The translations under genes and the position numbers were made by a program. Of a DNA stretch of 64,000 nt, positions 39,131 to 50,479 are shown in pieces; positions within the stretch are counted from its first letter, which is position 1, and each line of letters starts with the position of its first letter. The stretch spans positions 8,526,611-8,590,610 of the forward strand of contig NC_034016.1 in the NCBI RefSeq assembly GCF_000346465.2, in the 5' to 3' direction. The notes under the pieces are model-generated. The model had not been told where the DNA came from, did not search any database, and saw only the letters and a program-made list of their open reading frames with translations. This DNA is from Prunus persica (Eukaryota > Streptophyta > Magnoliopsida > Rosales > Rosaceae).

Positions 39131-42100
39131 CTAGAAGGGAATGGAGGAGGCCTTCTGAGAAGACCTTGTCACTGCTTCTATTATGCAACCAGCACTGTCG
39201 GAAGAAACATCTTGAGCAAGAAGAAGGGCACGCAACTCCCTGTGTTGGTTTTCCAGTTCACGCTGCTTGAGAATCAAGGCCTCTATCGCTGCCCTTATGT
39301 CTTCAGAACCAGAAAATGACTCCATGCTATGGATAGCTCTTTCCCCGAACACGGCACGTGCTAGGTCCTTTACCAGATTCAGAAGAAATTCTATCCGGAA
39401 GCCGAGGGTCAGGGCTTCACAGATTGCGTCCCGCCAGCAAAGAAGCCGATGGTCTGTAATGTCTAGCAGCTGCATAGTATCCATGCCATGGAGCACTAAG
39501 CCAAGGGTCCGGAAGGCAGCACTCCGTGAAAAAGAAGACGTGATGCCTGTGATGTCCATAAGATCTCCGTACTTGTCCATGAATCTTCCTAAAACCGCCA
39601 CTGTTTCAGGATAAACAAGAGCTCCCCGAAAGGGTGCATAGCCGTTAAATTGATGACAAAGCGGTAGGAGCTCATCTGCAGAACGAAGAATCTGGGCACC
39701 CCCATCGAAAAAGGCCATGAATGTAGTGAAGGAGTTCTCCCATTCCGACCAAGACGTGCTAAAAGAAGCATGCTCAGCGACAGTAATGCTGGCCTGGGCA
39801 CCCTCGGTAACACCTGTGTCATTAGGTGAAGGTGCTGGAAGGAGTGCTAAGGGGCCAGGCTCTGGTACTCGAAGGATCGGCTGAATGTGGGATGGAGTAG
39901 GCAACGCCCCGTGGAAGGCAAAAGTGTTGCTCTGGAGAGCTGCTGGAAAGGCTGGAGGAATTGTAGGCTCAAGGTCTCTTCGAAGGAAGTGTTGGAAGAT
40001 AGGAGGCAAGGGGCTGGTGATTCGAAATGCTGGAGTCTCGTCTCGTGGACTTGTCGGCAAAGGCGACTCAGCAAGAGCTGCCTCAATCAGTGTGTCAAAT
40101 GTATCGGAAGAAGAAGGCACCACAGGCACAATAGCCATCTCCCGAATAACGTCCCTAGCCTGCGACTAAAAAAAGAAGAAGGAAAAAGAATGTATGCATG
40201 CGTCAGAATCAGCATGAGATGATTGACAAATTATACGCAGCAGCAAAAGAAAGGAGAACCAGTTCTAGGGTAGACCAAGTACCTGCTCAACACCGACAGG
40301 GTGCATGCTGCTACCAGCAGGGCCGGTAAGAGGAACCAGGCCACCTTGTTCCTCTTGACGGTCGTCAAAATGCACGGACCCACCTTCGTCCTGATCATTG
40401 TTGCCCTCCCTGTCAGAATCCTCGCGCGTGTCACTCACGGCGTCAATATTCTCTTGCTCTGGAGTACTAGCCTCCGACTCAGCAGTATCGCTGTCATCAT
40501 CAATCGTCACCACTGTTCTGGTCCCGGAAGCCTCACTGCCGCTTGCACGAGCTCCGGAAAATCTTGCCTGCAAAACACGCATGCTGCGACGTTTCGGAGC
40601 TGCTTGTGGAGACACGGAGGATGTGCTACTTCTCTTCCTCTTTGGCATAGTACCCGTTTTCCCTAAAATATATATATATATATGTATATATGTATACGTA
40701 AATATATGTAGTTGAAGGAAAATAATAAATAAATAAAACAAAACAAAGGAAGGAAGTGGCACTCATTGCGAAAAGGGGGCGTTTCCAGCACCCTGTCAGT
40801 ACGACTCTGGCTCTCAGAGGCAGTGGGCCTCGCAGGGCGCGAACGTTCTGGAGGAGTAGCCTCTCTAGTTCGGGGTAGACCACTTGGTGCAACTTTCGGG
40901 ATAAACTTTCTAGGCTTGCCAGCAGCTTGCTTCTTCCCTGAACTTTGTTTTTCCACCTGTTTCCCTTCGCTAGATGTTGGTGCTGCGACTTTCCCAGAAC
41001 TGTGAGGGCTCTGTGTTCCCGATTTTGGCTTCACTTTGGAGAATTCCCCAACGATGTCACCACTCTTAGAAATAAAAGGGAGGTTGCGTTTTTGGCTCAG
41101 AGGGATGGCCTTCTCCTCCGTGATTAAGCCTGCGAGGCGCGCGGTTGTGGGGGGCAGTCTATCCCCAGGAAAGGATTGGAACTCGCGGAAAGAAGCAAGG
41201 CAGCGGTTCCAGCAGGATTGGTAACCTCGTGAGAAGCCACCAATTCTCCCCTTGCTGGCTAAAACAAGAGGCTTGCAGCTGTTTGGTATGTGGCCATTGC
41301 TCCAGAAGATGCTGTGTAGCGCGAAGGGATCATCATGGTTAGGATTACACGGTACTCCTTGATCGAGTCCAAACTGTCGCCTAACTCGATGTGGCGAATA
41401 GGATACCGAAATTTCTGAACGGCTGTCTCCAAGAGTAGGTAATGGGATGGGGGCAATGTTCAACAAGGCATACTTTCTGAATTGGCCACCATGCGATACT
41501 GCTGCTGGAACTTCGATGGTATCATTGACATCAGCATAAAAGGGCACGAAGGTGAAGGTCTCTGCTGAGGTGCCGTAAGGGCGAAAAACGAAGTTCTCAA
41601 TATTGTCCATCAGTGATAAGAAGTCTTGACCTTTCCGCTGCATCCTTTTGAACCATCTGCAAACCAAAGGCAGATTGTCTGGCATAAAGGAACCATTGCC
41701 CCAGTCAGCCAATTTCAGGGCATGTGAGTGCGGGAGTGAATATACGTCCAGTCCTTTGAGACGCTCCCATAGAAACACCTGCAGAAAGCCAGAATTCAAA
41801 AGGGTCTCCACACCCATGGTTCCGGACGCATTCTTCTCTAAGAGCTGAGTCCGATCAAGCAGTCGGTATAGATGACCCAAGAACATGGGGGCTACAGGGA
41901 TTGTATCACCCCGAGCTATAGCCAGAGCCAAGGGAAACACGCGCTCATGCAGGCAATCTTGGGAGAAATCACAAAGCACGAACCGCCCAAGCCATAATGC
42001 TATGAATGCAGCCAATCGATGAGAGCCTTGTCTGTTTGCATCACCAAAGTATTGTATCCAATTACTGAACCGTAATGAGGTGCTGGGAGAAGTGGGGGTA

Positions 42101-42651
42101 CCTCTCTGTAAAACTGCAAGCTTGTCTACTTCTTCCGGAGTAAGGGCAATGTTGAAGGGGTTTCGGTCGCCACAAACCGGAAGGCGGGAAATATTCGCTA
42201 CATCTTCTAAGGTAGGAGTAAATTCTCCCCATGGACATATGAAGGTATGGGTTGCAGCACTCCACCTCCGGACCACGTGGCGAAGCATCTTTGCTTCGAT
42301 GTGAATGTCCCACAGTTTGGAGAGAAAGATAGCATCTAAGACCTGTGCTCTGCGCAAAATATTGCATGTGGAGGGATCCCGCAGCTCGCGGTCAACCCAT
42401 TCGGACCAACTTTTGCTGATGCTACAAGGAAATTGGAAAAATATGGGAACTGCTGGAAACAGGCCCTTCTCGATGCAGCACCTAGAAATGGAGGCAGGTT
42501 CGATCACAGGGGCAGAGTCAGGTGCTGGTTCATTACCAACAGCAGCGGTCTCACGGGCATCTTCGAGCAGCAGAAGGGGGCCTCCTGGTTTGAGACCATC
42601 ATCCACAGAATAGTGGTGGTCCAGCATAATTGGTGGGAGGATGGCTGCCAT
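39131..42651 (-). CDS. Antisense accessory gene of the Tat element: plant mobile domain (PMD) protein, spliced
   Basis: Coding starts at ATG 42651 (MAAILPPIML) and stays open for over 600 codons to about 40760. The first 420 residues look like a plant mobile domain of the MAIN/MAIL1 type (CSISKSWSEWVDREL; LWDIHIEAKMLRHVVRRWS; CPWGEFTPTLEDVANI; AAFIALWLGRFV), then a Lys/Ser/Pro-rich tail. A second exon, about 40662-40283, encodes a basic KRKRSSTS stretch and an acidic region. A GTACTT donor after 40283 joins in phase to a third exon from 40165 to the stop at 39131 (helical, with a Glu/Leu-rich coiled-coil-like end). The junction between the first two exons is not resolved: the obvious donor near 40755 does not keep frame. 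A non-coding leader ends at 43234 and its intron spans 42678-43233 (GTAAGC donor, poly-T plus GCAG acceptor). PMD proteins of plants are nuclear; the role here is unknown. Confidence 0.8.
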
Positions 42652-42677
42652 GGCAAGGCTAATAAGGTCACAGATAC

Positions 42678-43806
42678 CTGCAAAAAAAAAAAAAAAAGGA
42701 GAAAGGAATAAGGAAATAGTCATAATAATATATAGGTTCCAGCACCTTCACGATCGTTGGGCATACATACATCTACAGGATTTCATACCAAGAATACGCT
42801 AACAGCGGAACTAATGCAATATCATCATGCGGAGGGGCTATTCGATGCAAGATTAAGAGGAAACCAAGTCACAAGAGAACAATTACTTAGAAGGAGACTG
42901 CGGGGTCGATATAAGTGCTTATGGCTTCTCCACTTTGGTCAGATACAGCTTAAAGGTTTTGAATTTGCACAAGGATGGTTGTTATTGGTTAAAAGTTTAA
43001 AACCCCCAATCGGTGGCCCGATTGTGAAACATAAGAAAAGGGACGAACACGCAGCAAAAGGGGGGGCTGTGAAGGGGTACTGTTCTCCAAAAGAAAAAGA
43101 GAGAAAACGAAAAACGAAAAAACAGAAGGAAGGGATTTTCACTCCCTGATGTCCGTGTATGGGAGATGTGCGAAAGTGTATGCAGCAACAAAACAGAGAA
43201 ACACGAAAAGAAAAGAGGAGAAGTAGTGCTTACCACTGTCCTTGGTAATTTTTTTCCAGCGGCTAGCCGAAATCGAAACGAAGAGGGGCTGTCTGGCGAT
43301 TCTTGCTCTCGGAGTGGCTCCGCGTCTTGCAAAGTGATTCTGCCAAACCTGTTTTCTTTTTTATCAGATTGAAGAAGAAATTAGAGAAGAATGAGGGATT
43401 TTAAAGCGAATCGGTGACTTCTCCCGGTGGGTGCGAGCGGTTTCTCCAGGCGTAACCAATCGGCAGTTATGGATGGCACCCCTCCGCAATTTTCTTTCGA
43501 AACCCTCTAGACCTGTGCATGAATGAAGGCCAGCGATAATGAAAAGAAGAAGACAAGGGATGCAGGTGTCACACCTGCAAAAGAAGGAAGTCGAAGGGAA
43601 AAGAGAAGAGAGAAATAATGAATTAAAACAGATGTGATGGAAGCGTACCTGGGGAATAGGCGAGACTGCTGGAAAACAATCATGGCAGCACGTACGCGGG
43701 AAGCGAGAAGGGCACGTCAGTGGCAGAGGTTTGATTTTTTGGGCCAGTTTTGATTATTTGGCCCATCTCACCATTTGCTCATGGCCCCAATAATCAAGGG
43801 GGCTAA
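42678..43806 (-). promoter_or_regulatory. Leader intron, leader exon and presumed promoter of the antisense gene
   Basis: Minus strand: an intron at 43233-42678 with GT/AG ends, preceded by a leader exon that begins somewhere near 43380. A TTTAAAAT element on the minus strand near 43400 could act as TATA. The rest, up to the 3' LTR at 43807, holds no ORF of note. Confidence 0.5.
43791..43806 (+). other. Polypurine tract of the Tat element
   Basis: AATCAAGGGGGCTAA immediately before the 3' LTR, the expected place for plus-strand priming. Confidence 0.6.
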
Positions 43807-45140
43807 TGTTGAGGCCCAAAAATCCAAGGGGCTAAGCCCAAGTTGACTATTGGCCCAATAGGGACAAGTAAATGCAAGAGAATTTAGGGAACGAATTAAT
43901 ACGAGCTACGGGCCACATGCCAGCCAAACAAGCGCGTGCGGGAAGACCAAAAACATGCTAACTTTACAAAAAACATGCTCACTCCTATTGAACCCGGCTA
44001 TAGCCTATGATGATAGGATAAAAATCCAAGCACAAGCATAGGTGTCGGAACCGCCATGCCAACACCAAAATGTGTTACAAGCTTAGGTGGGTCCAAGCCA
44101 CCAAAATTACCGGGGCTGCTGACGGTGTGTGGTATGGATGGCAACGNNNNNNNNNNNNNNNNNNNNNNNNNNNNNNNNNNNNNNNNNNNNNNNNNNNNNN
44201 NNNNNNNNNNNNNNNNNNNNNNNNNNNNNNNNNNNNNNNNNNNNNNNNNNNNNNNNNNNNNNNNNNNNNNNNNNNNNNNNNNNNNNNNNNNNNNNNNNNN
44301 NNNNNNNNNNNNNNNNNNNNNNNNNNNNNNNNNNNNNNNNNNNNNNNNNNNNNNNNNNNNNNNNNNNNNNNNNNNNNNNNNNNNNNNNNNNNNNNNNNNN
44401 NNNNNNNNNNNNNNNNNNNNNNNNNNNNNNNNNNNNNNNNNNNNNNNNNNNNNNNNNNNNNNNNNNNNNNNNNNNNNNNNNNNNNNNNNNNNNNNNNNNN
44501 NNNNNNNNNNNNNNNNNNNNNNNNNNNNNNNNNNNNNNNNNNNNNNNNNNNNNNNNNNNNNNNNNNNNNNNNNNNNNNNNNNNNNNNNNNNNNNNNNNNN
44601 NNNNNNNNNNNNNNNNNNNNNNNNNNNNNNNNNNNNNNNNNNNNNNNNNNNNNNNNNNNNNNNNNNNNNNNNNNNNNNNNNNNNNNNNNNNNNNNNNNNN
44701 NNNNNNNNNNNNNNNNNNNNNNNNNNNNNNNNNNNNNNNNNNNNNNNNNNNNNNNNNNNNNNNNNNNNNNNNNNNNNNNNNNNNNNNNNNNNNNNNNNNN
44801 NNNNNNNNNNNNNNNNNNNNNNNNNNNNNNNNNNNNNNNNNNNNNNNNNNNNNNNNNNNNNNNNNNNNNNNNNNNNNNNNNNNNNNNNNNTGTGAAAGCC
44901 TAGCTCCCATGCCACATGCTCTCCAAGCCAAGCTCTTCTGTAAAATTGGTTAAGTTTGTGTGGGCTATTAGTGAAGGAAGCCTGAGAGTGTTTTCGTAAC
45001 AGTTTCATCAGACTCTGCGAAAAAACACTCTTCCAGGCGCTTGGTGTCGAACCCAGGCACTTGGGGAATTTTGCTCACTTCTCTTCTTACGGCAGCCCAA
45101 GCCCATTCGTCAGGCTGCTGGAACAAAAAAGGCCCCAACA
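43807..45140 (+). repeat. 3' LTR of the Tat element, with an internal gap
   Basis: Known parts (43807-44146 and 44891-45140) match the 5' LTR base for base except for about 35 bp next to the gap, where the sequence is probably unreliable. The N run is 744, while the 5' LTR has 881 bp in that place. Confidence 0.93.
44147..44890. other. Assembly gap, 744 N
   Basis: Undetermined bases inside the 3' LTR, a typical failure to resolve two near-identical repeats. Confidence 0.99.
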
Positions 45141-45471
45141 CCCTCAAATAAAATTATTTGAGGGATCCCTCAATAGAAGGGGACTGTATACATATATATT
45201 ATATATATACATATAATATTATTATAATATACTTATATACATATATATACATATATGTAATATATATATACATATATATTATATATATTATAAAATACAT
45301 ATATACATATATATAGATATTTTTGAAAAAATAAAAAAATTATAGTCCTAGTCCAAGCATACACCAAACGCAAGATAAGTGTTATCCAACTTAGACCAAG
45401 CCAAGCCAAACCAAGCCAGTCCCTAAACATAGTCCATGCCAAGACAGTCCTGTGTAACAAACGAGCCCTAA

Positions 45472-46504
45472 CTATATAAAATATGACACATAAGCAATAT
45501 AAATATTTAAAATTGGTTTTCTAATAATTTAAAAAAAAAAAATTAACAATATTAATATTGCTAAAATTTAAAAAAAAAACAACAACTCCCTTTCAGCGAA
45601 AGGTGAGGGGAGAGAAGGTGCTGCAAAGTTTTGCTGCTTGCACCATTGTTTTTCTTTGTTTTTTTTTTTCGGGAATTTATATCTCGCTTCCAACATACCA
45701 TATCATTGTTCAAAAATTTCAACCTTCGCCCGCTACTAGTTTCTTCATGAAAATTTTGCTTATGGATGATTTGCTTTCTCAGCAAGCTTTTTCTTTTCGC
45801 CTCTATGTGGTCACTTTGTTGTTCAGCTATTGAGTATGAAAGGTCGAGGAAAAGGGGGTTAGGTAGGGGAAGCGAAAGTTGTCGAGGCAGGGGTGGGAGG
45901 TAGGGGACGCTAGTATGGTGGCTTAGGTGGCGTTGGGGTGCTTAGGGGTGGTTGGGATGGGGTATAGGGGTTGAGAGGTGGAGTTGGCTTTCTGGGTTTT
46001 CCAATTTTGGATATTGTGACTTTTTAATCTTATTTTTATATTTTTAATTGAATTTTCAACAAATTTAAATTATTAGATTTTGTAAAGTTTGCAGATGTGT
46101 CATGTCTCAAATAATTTGATTATTCCAATGGTTCAAAAATAGCGAAATACTCGTGAACAATAACTACATGTAGAAACTCATGATCCAATATTAAAAAAAA
46201 ACTGAAAAGACAATTAAAAAGAGAGAAATATGTGGGTAGTGTGGGGAGGGCAGGAAATGAAAAAAAGGAATGTGTCTGAATTGGTGAGTAACTACTTACA
46301 TATATATATATATATGTATTATTTTATTTTATTTATTTACAATTTAGCAAATTAAATTTTTACTATTTTGCCCTCATTATATTAAATTGTGGTGTTCTAA
46401 CATTTCTGTTAAGCAAGGGTATTTTAAGGGGTTTTGTAAGTTTCACTTTTAAGGCATTAGGGGTTTTGTAAGTTTCACTTTTAAGGCATTCTGTCATATA
46501 TATA
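45472..46504. other. Intergenic sequence with G-rich patch and 32-bp tandem repeat
   Basis: No gene is visible. At 45850-45985 one strand is rich in GGGG runs. A 32-bp unit (AGGGGTTTTGTAAGTTTCAC and 12 more bases) occurs twice without change at 46427-46458 and 46459-46490, followed by a short TA repeat. Confidence 0.7.
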
Positions 46505-46560
46505 TATATATAGTCTCTTTCAGTTGAGGGATCCCTCAAATAGTGTTATTTGAGGGATGA
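46505..46560. repeat. Third copy of the palindromic TTGAGGGATCCCTCAA end motif
   Basis: TTGAGGGATCCCTCAAATA followed by TTATTTGAGGGATGAGG repeats the end motif of the foldback MITE at 30196 and 45188, 1.3 kb away. Here no second end was found, so it is a solo end or the terminus of a larger element. Confidence 0.65.
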
Positions 46561-46596
46561 GGCACTCAACCGTTGGATCTGTTTTAACGACATTGT

Positions 46597-46833
46597 GTGG
46601 CTGAGATTGAATTACATCTTTTAACCCGTTTTCACAAGCCTGACCCACCACAAACTCCACTTACGCTTGGGAACGACGTACGCTGGGAAACCAAACGTCT
46701 TTCTTCTTCCTCCAACGCTTGGAGACCTTTCACGCAGACCAAACGACGTGAAGAAGAAGACTCACCATCATCAGTTGAAGAAGAAGACCCACCATCGTCA
46801 GTTGAAGAAGAAGACCCACCATCTATGCGATAG
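46597..46833 (+). other. Leader-like segment with a 27-bp minisatellite and a splice donor
   Basis: A 78-codon open stretch ends in three 27-bp repeats (46750-46830) reading EEED-x-PSSV-like units, followed by a stop and GAGGTAAGCT, a good splice donor. It lies upstream of the FRS-type pseudogene and, before the CACTA insertion, was only about 1.4 kb from it. It could be a leader exon of that gene. This is a guess from position. Confidence 0.4.
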
Positions 46834-47389
46834 AGGTAAGCTATCATGTGTATGAAGTACAAAATTTTTTGGATGAGTTCTGATATGGTTTTAATGGGTT
46901 TGAAGATCACTCCTCTAGATTTTTAATGGTTTTTTTAAAATTTTGGAATATCATGTGTATGAAGTACAAAAAAGCATATTCATTTAAACAATAGATGGTT
47001 GTTCTAGCTTGTCCATCTTATTCATTCTGCAAACTTGTGCTCGATGTATATTATTAAGGTCATTCTTCGTTCTCGGGCTTTTGCTATGGGTGGCTTGCTG
47101 TTCAATAGTTAGAGAAAGCATATTGATTGATTAGATGATTAGATGTTGTCTGATAAATAAATTATACCATGGTTCTTTGATTTAGAGTTTTGTATCCTAA
47201 GTTTTGATATGGATTTTAAGAACTCATCAACAATTCCGCAACTTTTTTTTTATTGAGTACTGTAGTTTTGTAATTTTCTATCAAACTTGTGCTTTCAATG
47301 CTCCATTCAACATGGTTTGTGTTTCTTGTGATTCTAGGCTACTTATTATTATTTTTTTTTTGGAGTACTGTAGTTTTGTAGTTTACAAT

Positions 47390-49060
47390 CACTACTACAA
47401 AAAGTGAAAAAGACGACCAGAAAATAATGACGGTCTAAGTGAAAACCGTCGTGGTTTTTAAAAAGACGACGGTTCTAAAAACACCGTCGTGTAATACAAC
47501 CTTAGACAACTAAAAAATGGAGATTCAAATGGCTGTTCAAAAACAACGACGTACCTAATTAAACAACCGACGTCTATTTGAAACAGATTTCCGCAGTGTA
47601 AAATCAATGCCAACAAAGAACGGCAGAAGTTATGAATCGACCGACGTAGAAAGTAAAGACAACGATTTCAATAAAAACCGCCGTTTTTACTCATAAAATA
47701 ACACGACGAGGTTTTCGTATAAGACGCCGTATAATAACAAACAAATCCACGGCTTTAAAATACAAAATATCACCGTATTAAATTAATGTACAACGACGAA
47801 AAATATAAATATATCGACGTCATTCTCGTATAGTCCTACGACGTTATCTTTAAATCGGACAATAAAATTTAACGTCGTATTTATTCATTTTATACGTCAT
47901 ACCTTTAATTTAAATCGTCGTCTTAATAAGAATTTTTGTTAACAATTTTTTTCTTTGATTTTCTTATCCTACGTCGGTAGATCTACTTAATGACAAGAAT
48001 TGAAATAACCACGACGGTTTATATAGAAAACCGCCGACATAATCAGATTTGTCTGAGATCCCAAGGGTTACGAAATCTTACCAGATGGAACTCTGTTCCA
48101 CATCATAATCTTAACAGATGACACAGATTTGCAATCAGAGAGACAATTTTTTGGAAGTTGATGATGTGTGTGCGTTTGTGTATCTACAAATATTATACCT
48201 AACGTCGTTGCAAATTTGCAATCAGAGAGACAATTTTCAACGACGGTTATATTATAGCTAACGACGTTTAAAAAACAAATCAACGTCGCTCAACAAATAT
48301 ATTACGTCGTCTTAGTCTTACTTAAGACGACGAAAAACGACGACAGTAATACAAAAACAGTCGTTGTTTTTATATTCTTATTTTATTTAAATCTGTCATC
48401 CAAAAAAGAAACTTTACATATTCCAGAACATTAATTTCCTTCATTTTAAATTTCCTCCGGAAAAAAAACTCTATTTATAACGCACTGTAATTGAAAAATA
48501 AACTGAAAGGTCACGGGAAAAAAAATTCTATTCATAATTTAAAAATTCAAATCCACGTCGGTTATATTAAACCTAACGACGTTAAATGAAAAGATTCCAC
48601 GTCGCAAAACAAATATTGCGTCGTGTTAGTTAAAAACGACGGCATAACAAAAACCCGTCGTTGTTTCAAACTGAATTAATTTAAAATTTCTTCGGGAAAG
48701 CAAAATCTATTTATAATTTCCTCGGGTTAGTAATATTGCGTCGTGTTATTTTACAAATTCTAGAACATTAATTTCCCTCATTTTAAATTTCCTCGGGAAA
48801 GAAAAATCTATTTATCACGCTTTGTAATTGAAAACTAAAACTGAAAGAATTCGGGAAAAAAAACTCTATTTATAATTTAAAAATAAAATCCACGTCGGTT
48901 GTAGTACACTTAACGACGTTTAACAAAATAATCTACGTCGATAATTATAAATCTACCGCCATCTTACCTTAATATAGACGACGAGAAAAGACGACGGTAG
49001 AACAGAAAACCGCCGTTGTTTCAGTTTCTTTAACAGTTTGGTCCTTTATCTTTCTGCAGG
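47390..49060. repeat. Left subterminal repeat array of the CACTA element
   Basis: Dense copies, in both orientations, of short CG-containing motifs such as AACGACGGT, CCACGTCG and ACCGTCGT in an otherwise AT-rich background. Such subterminal repeats bind the TNPA-type transposase subunit in known CACTA elements. A longer direct repeat (about 48380-48600 and 48740-48910) and a 25-bp repeat TTTGCAATCAGAGAGACAAT lie inside. Confidence 0.85.
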
Positions 49061-49086
49061 ACTTGTATAGTTCAAAGCATTGACAA

Positions 49087-49480
49087 TGTCTTCATCATAT
49101 CTCCCAGCAACTACTGATTCGATTGCTCATGCTTTAGAGGCCATCTGAAGCCATTTCTATTCTTTATCGCATTCTTGAAACCCATCTTCTTCTTCTGAAG
49201 CTCTACGGATAAAGGAAGAGGCTATCACAAATCTGACGGATCTTCTTAGCCAAGAAAATCAAGCAGATTTCCCTGAGAAGCGAACTTTCCTTCGACAGCG
49301 AGTGGAGGCCAGGCTTGCATCTCTTTTGATGGAAAGCAAGGAGTATTCAGAAGCACTAAGTGTCCTATCAGGCTTGATCAAGGAAGTGAGAAGGCTAGTT
49401 GACAAGCTTCTTCTTGTGGACATATATTTGATGCGAGTAAGCTCAATTTCTCTTTGAGAAAGACATCCAAATTATTGTCT
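49087..49480 (+). pseudogene. RPN6: Captured fragment of RPN6 (26S proteasome lid subunit, PSMD11)
   Basis: From ATG at 49087 the sequence encodes LPATTDSIAHALEA, then in shifted frames SEAISILYRILE and EALRIKEEAITNLTDLLSQE, then EKRTFLRQRVEARLASLLME, SKEYSEALSVLSGLIKEVRR and DKLLLVDI. This is the N-terminal part of plant RPN6. Around 55-60 residues between the QEN and EKRTFL blocks are missing, and frameshifts and stops interrupt the reading. No intron is seen in the piece. The normal subunit holds together the proteasome lid; this copy cannot make it. It lies between the subterminal arrays and the transposase, so it moved with the transposon. Confidence 0.85.
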
Positions 49481-50479
49481 TTGAGACGTGAGAGACAGTG
49501 TCTTTGAGAAAGGAAGAACTTGGAACCCTAAATGTAAACCGAAAATGAATGAAAGCGACAAATTTATAGAATAAATTTTTAAAACCAACGGCGGTCCTTA
49601 CAAAAAAAACCGCCGTTTAAATTGTAAAATCAACGTCGGTATGACCGACGTATATTACATAAATCCACGTCGGTACATTAATAAAAACGACGTGTTAAAT
49701 AATCTACCATGACGCGAGTTATTACTTATGTACTTTAATTTTTGAGTTTACTACGACGGTGCCTACAACACTACTGTCGTATTTATTTACCACGTCCGAA
49801 GTTAAATGTACCGTCGTATTTTGTAATTTATACGTCGTAGTTATATGTAACCGCCGTATTATTTTTTTGAAATGGTTTTATATGTAAGCAACTTTTCGTC
49901 TACCTGACTTACACATGCGCTGTTTCCAAACCCGATTAAAAATTTCAATCTCCCAGAGAAAACTTTTAGACTTTTTTCCTTGTCAGAGCACTGTCAGAGT
50001 ATCTCATCGTCTCCCTCTCGTCTTCTTCGTCGTCTCTGAACTTAAACATAATCTTCCTCTTGCTTTCATTGCACGCAAAAGGTAAGCTTTCATTTTCACT
50101 ATTTTGGTTGCTGTTTTGCATGCTCATACGTTTTTTGTTTGAAAAATCTTTTTACCTTTTTTCTGGCCAAAATCATTTTACTTCTTTCCAAGTTCGATAA
50201 AATATATAGACAAAGAGGGAAAGTTTCCAACTTTGAAGACAACTACCTCAACTAAATAAGACGACGGTAGCTTCTTATTTACGTGGTTAAATATGTAGAC
50301 CACGACGGTTCGTCAGTCGTTCTAGCGTCGTCTGAAAATTGACAAAGTTGTTTTTAAAATTATAGTCTTTTTTTTATTTGCTTGTTTAATTGCATGTTTG
50401 ATTTCTCTGAACAATGGTTTTTGTTTTTCCCTAATTTGATAAAACATCGTGAACAGTGCTATAAAAATATATAATTCTC

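Larger units (their letters stand above)
30558..45140 (+). mobile_element. Ty3/gypsy retrotransposon, Tat lineage, 14.6 kb, with antisense accessory gene
   Basis: LTRs begin TGTTG and end CAACA. The flanks CCCTT (30553-30557) and CCCTC (45141-45145) fit a 5-bp target duplication with one change. The element has a single-frame gag-pol, a second RNase H domain after the usual one (a hallmark of the Tat/Ogre/Retand lineage), a 5.4-kb region between pol and the 3' LTR, and a spliced antisense gene there. Over the roughly 540 bp that can be compared away from the gap edge, I found no difference between the two LTRs, so the insertion is very young. Confidence 0.93.
30196..45188. mobile_element. Foldback MITE interrupted by the Tat retrotransposon
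   Basis: Left part 30196-30557, right part 45141-45188. Both ends carry CTTCTATTGAGGGATCCC in opposite orientation, followed by CTCAAATA-n-TATTTGAGGG. The left part alone folds further: CCAAACCGTCTATTTTGTAG near 30285 pairs with a block near 30500 containing AATAGATGGTTTGG. Rejoined, it is about 410 bp. TA lies at both outer ends, so a Tc1/mariner-like origin is possible, but the family is not settled. Confidence 0.65.
29226..45468. mobile_element. PIF/Harbinger-type element split by nested insertions
   Basis: The left end GGGGTCGTTTGGTACACAGG (29226) mirrors the right end, whose reverse complement is GGGCTCGTTTGTTACACAGG (ending at 45468). TAA flanks both (29223-29225 and 45469-45471). CTTGGCTTGGACTGG-like subterminal motifs recur near each end. 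Own sequence is about 29226-29408 and 45331-45468; everything between came later or expanded. No transposase is left, so it was a MITE or is deleted. Confidence 0.75.

Noticed and set aside
43998..45008. Long open frames across the second gap on both strands
   Set aside because: They are open only because N codons cannot be stops; the real sequence is LTR.
45840..45985. G-rich patch as a coding Gly-rich protein or a regulatory quadruplex
   Set aside because: Stops interrupt every long frame; G runs are uneven, and nothing links it to a gene.
47390..49060. CRISPR-like array
   Set aside because: The repeats are short, unevenly spaced, in both orientations and lie in CACTA subterminal DNA of a plant.
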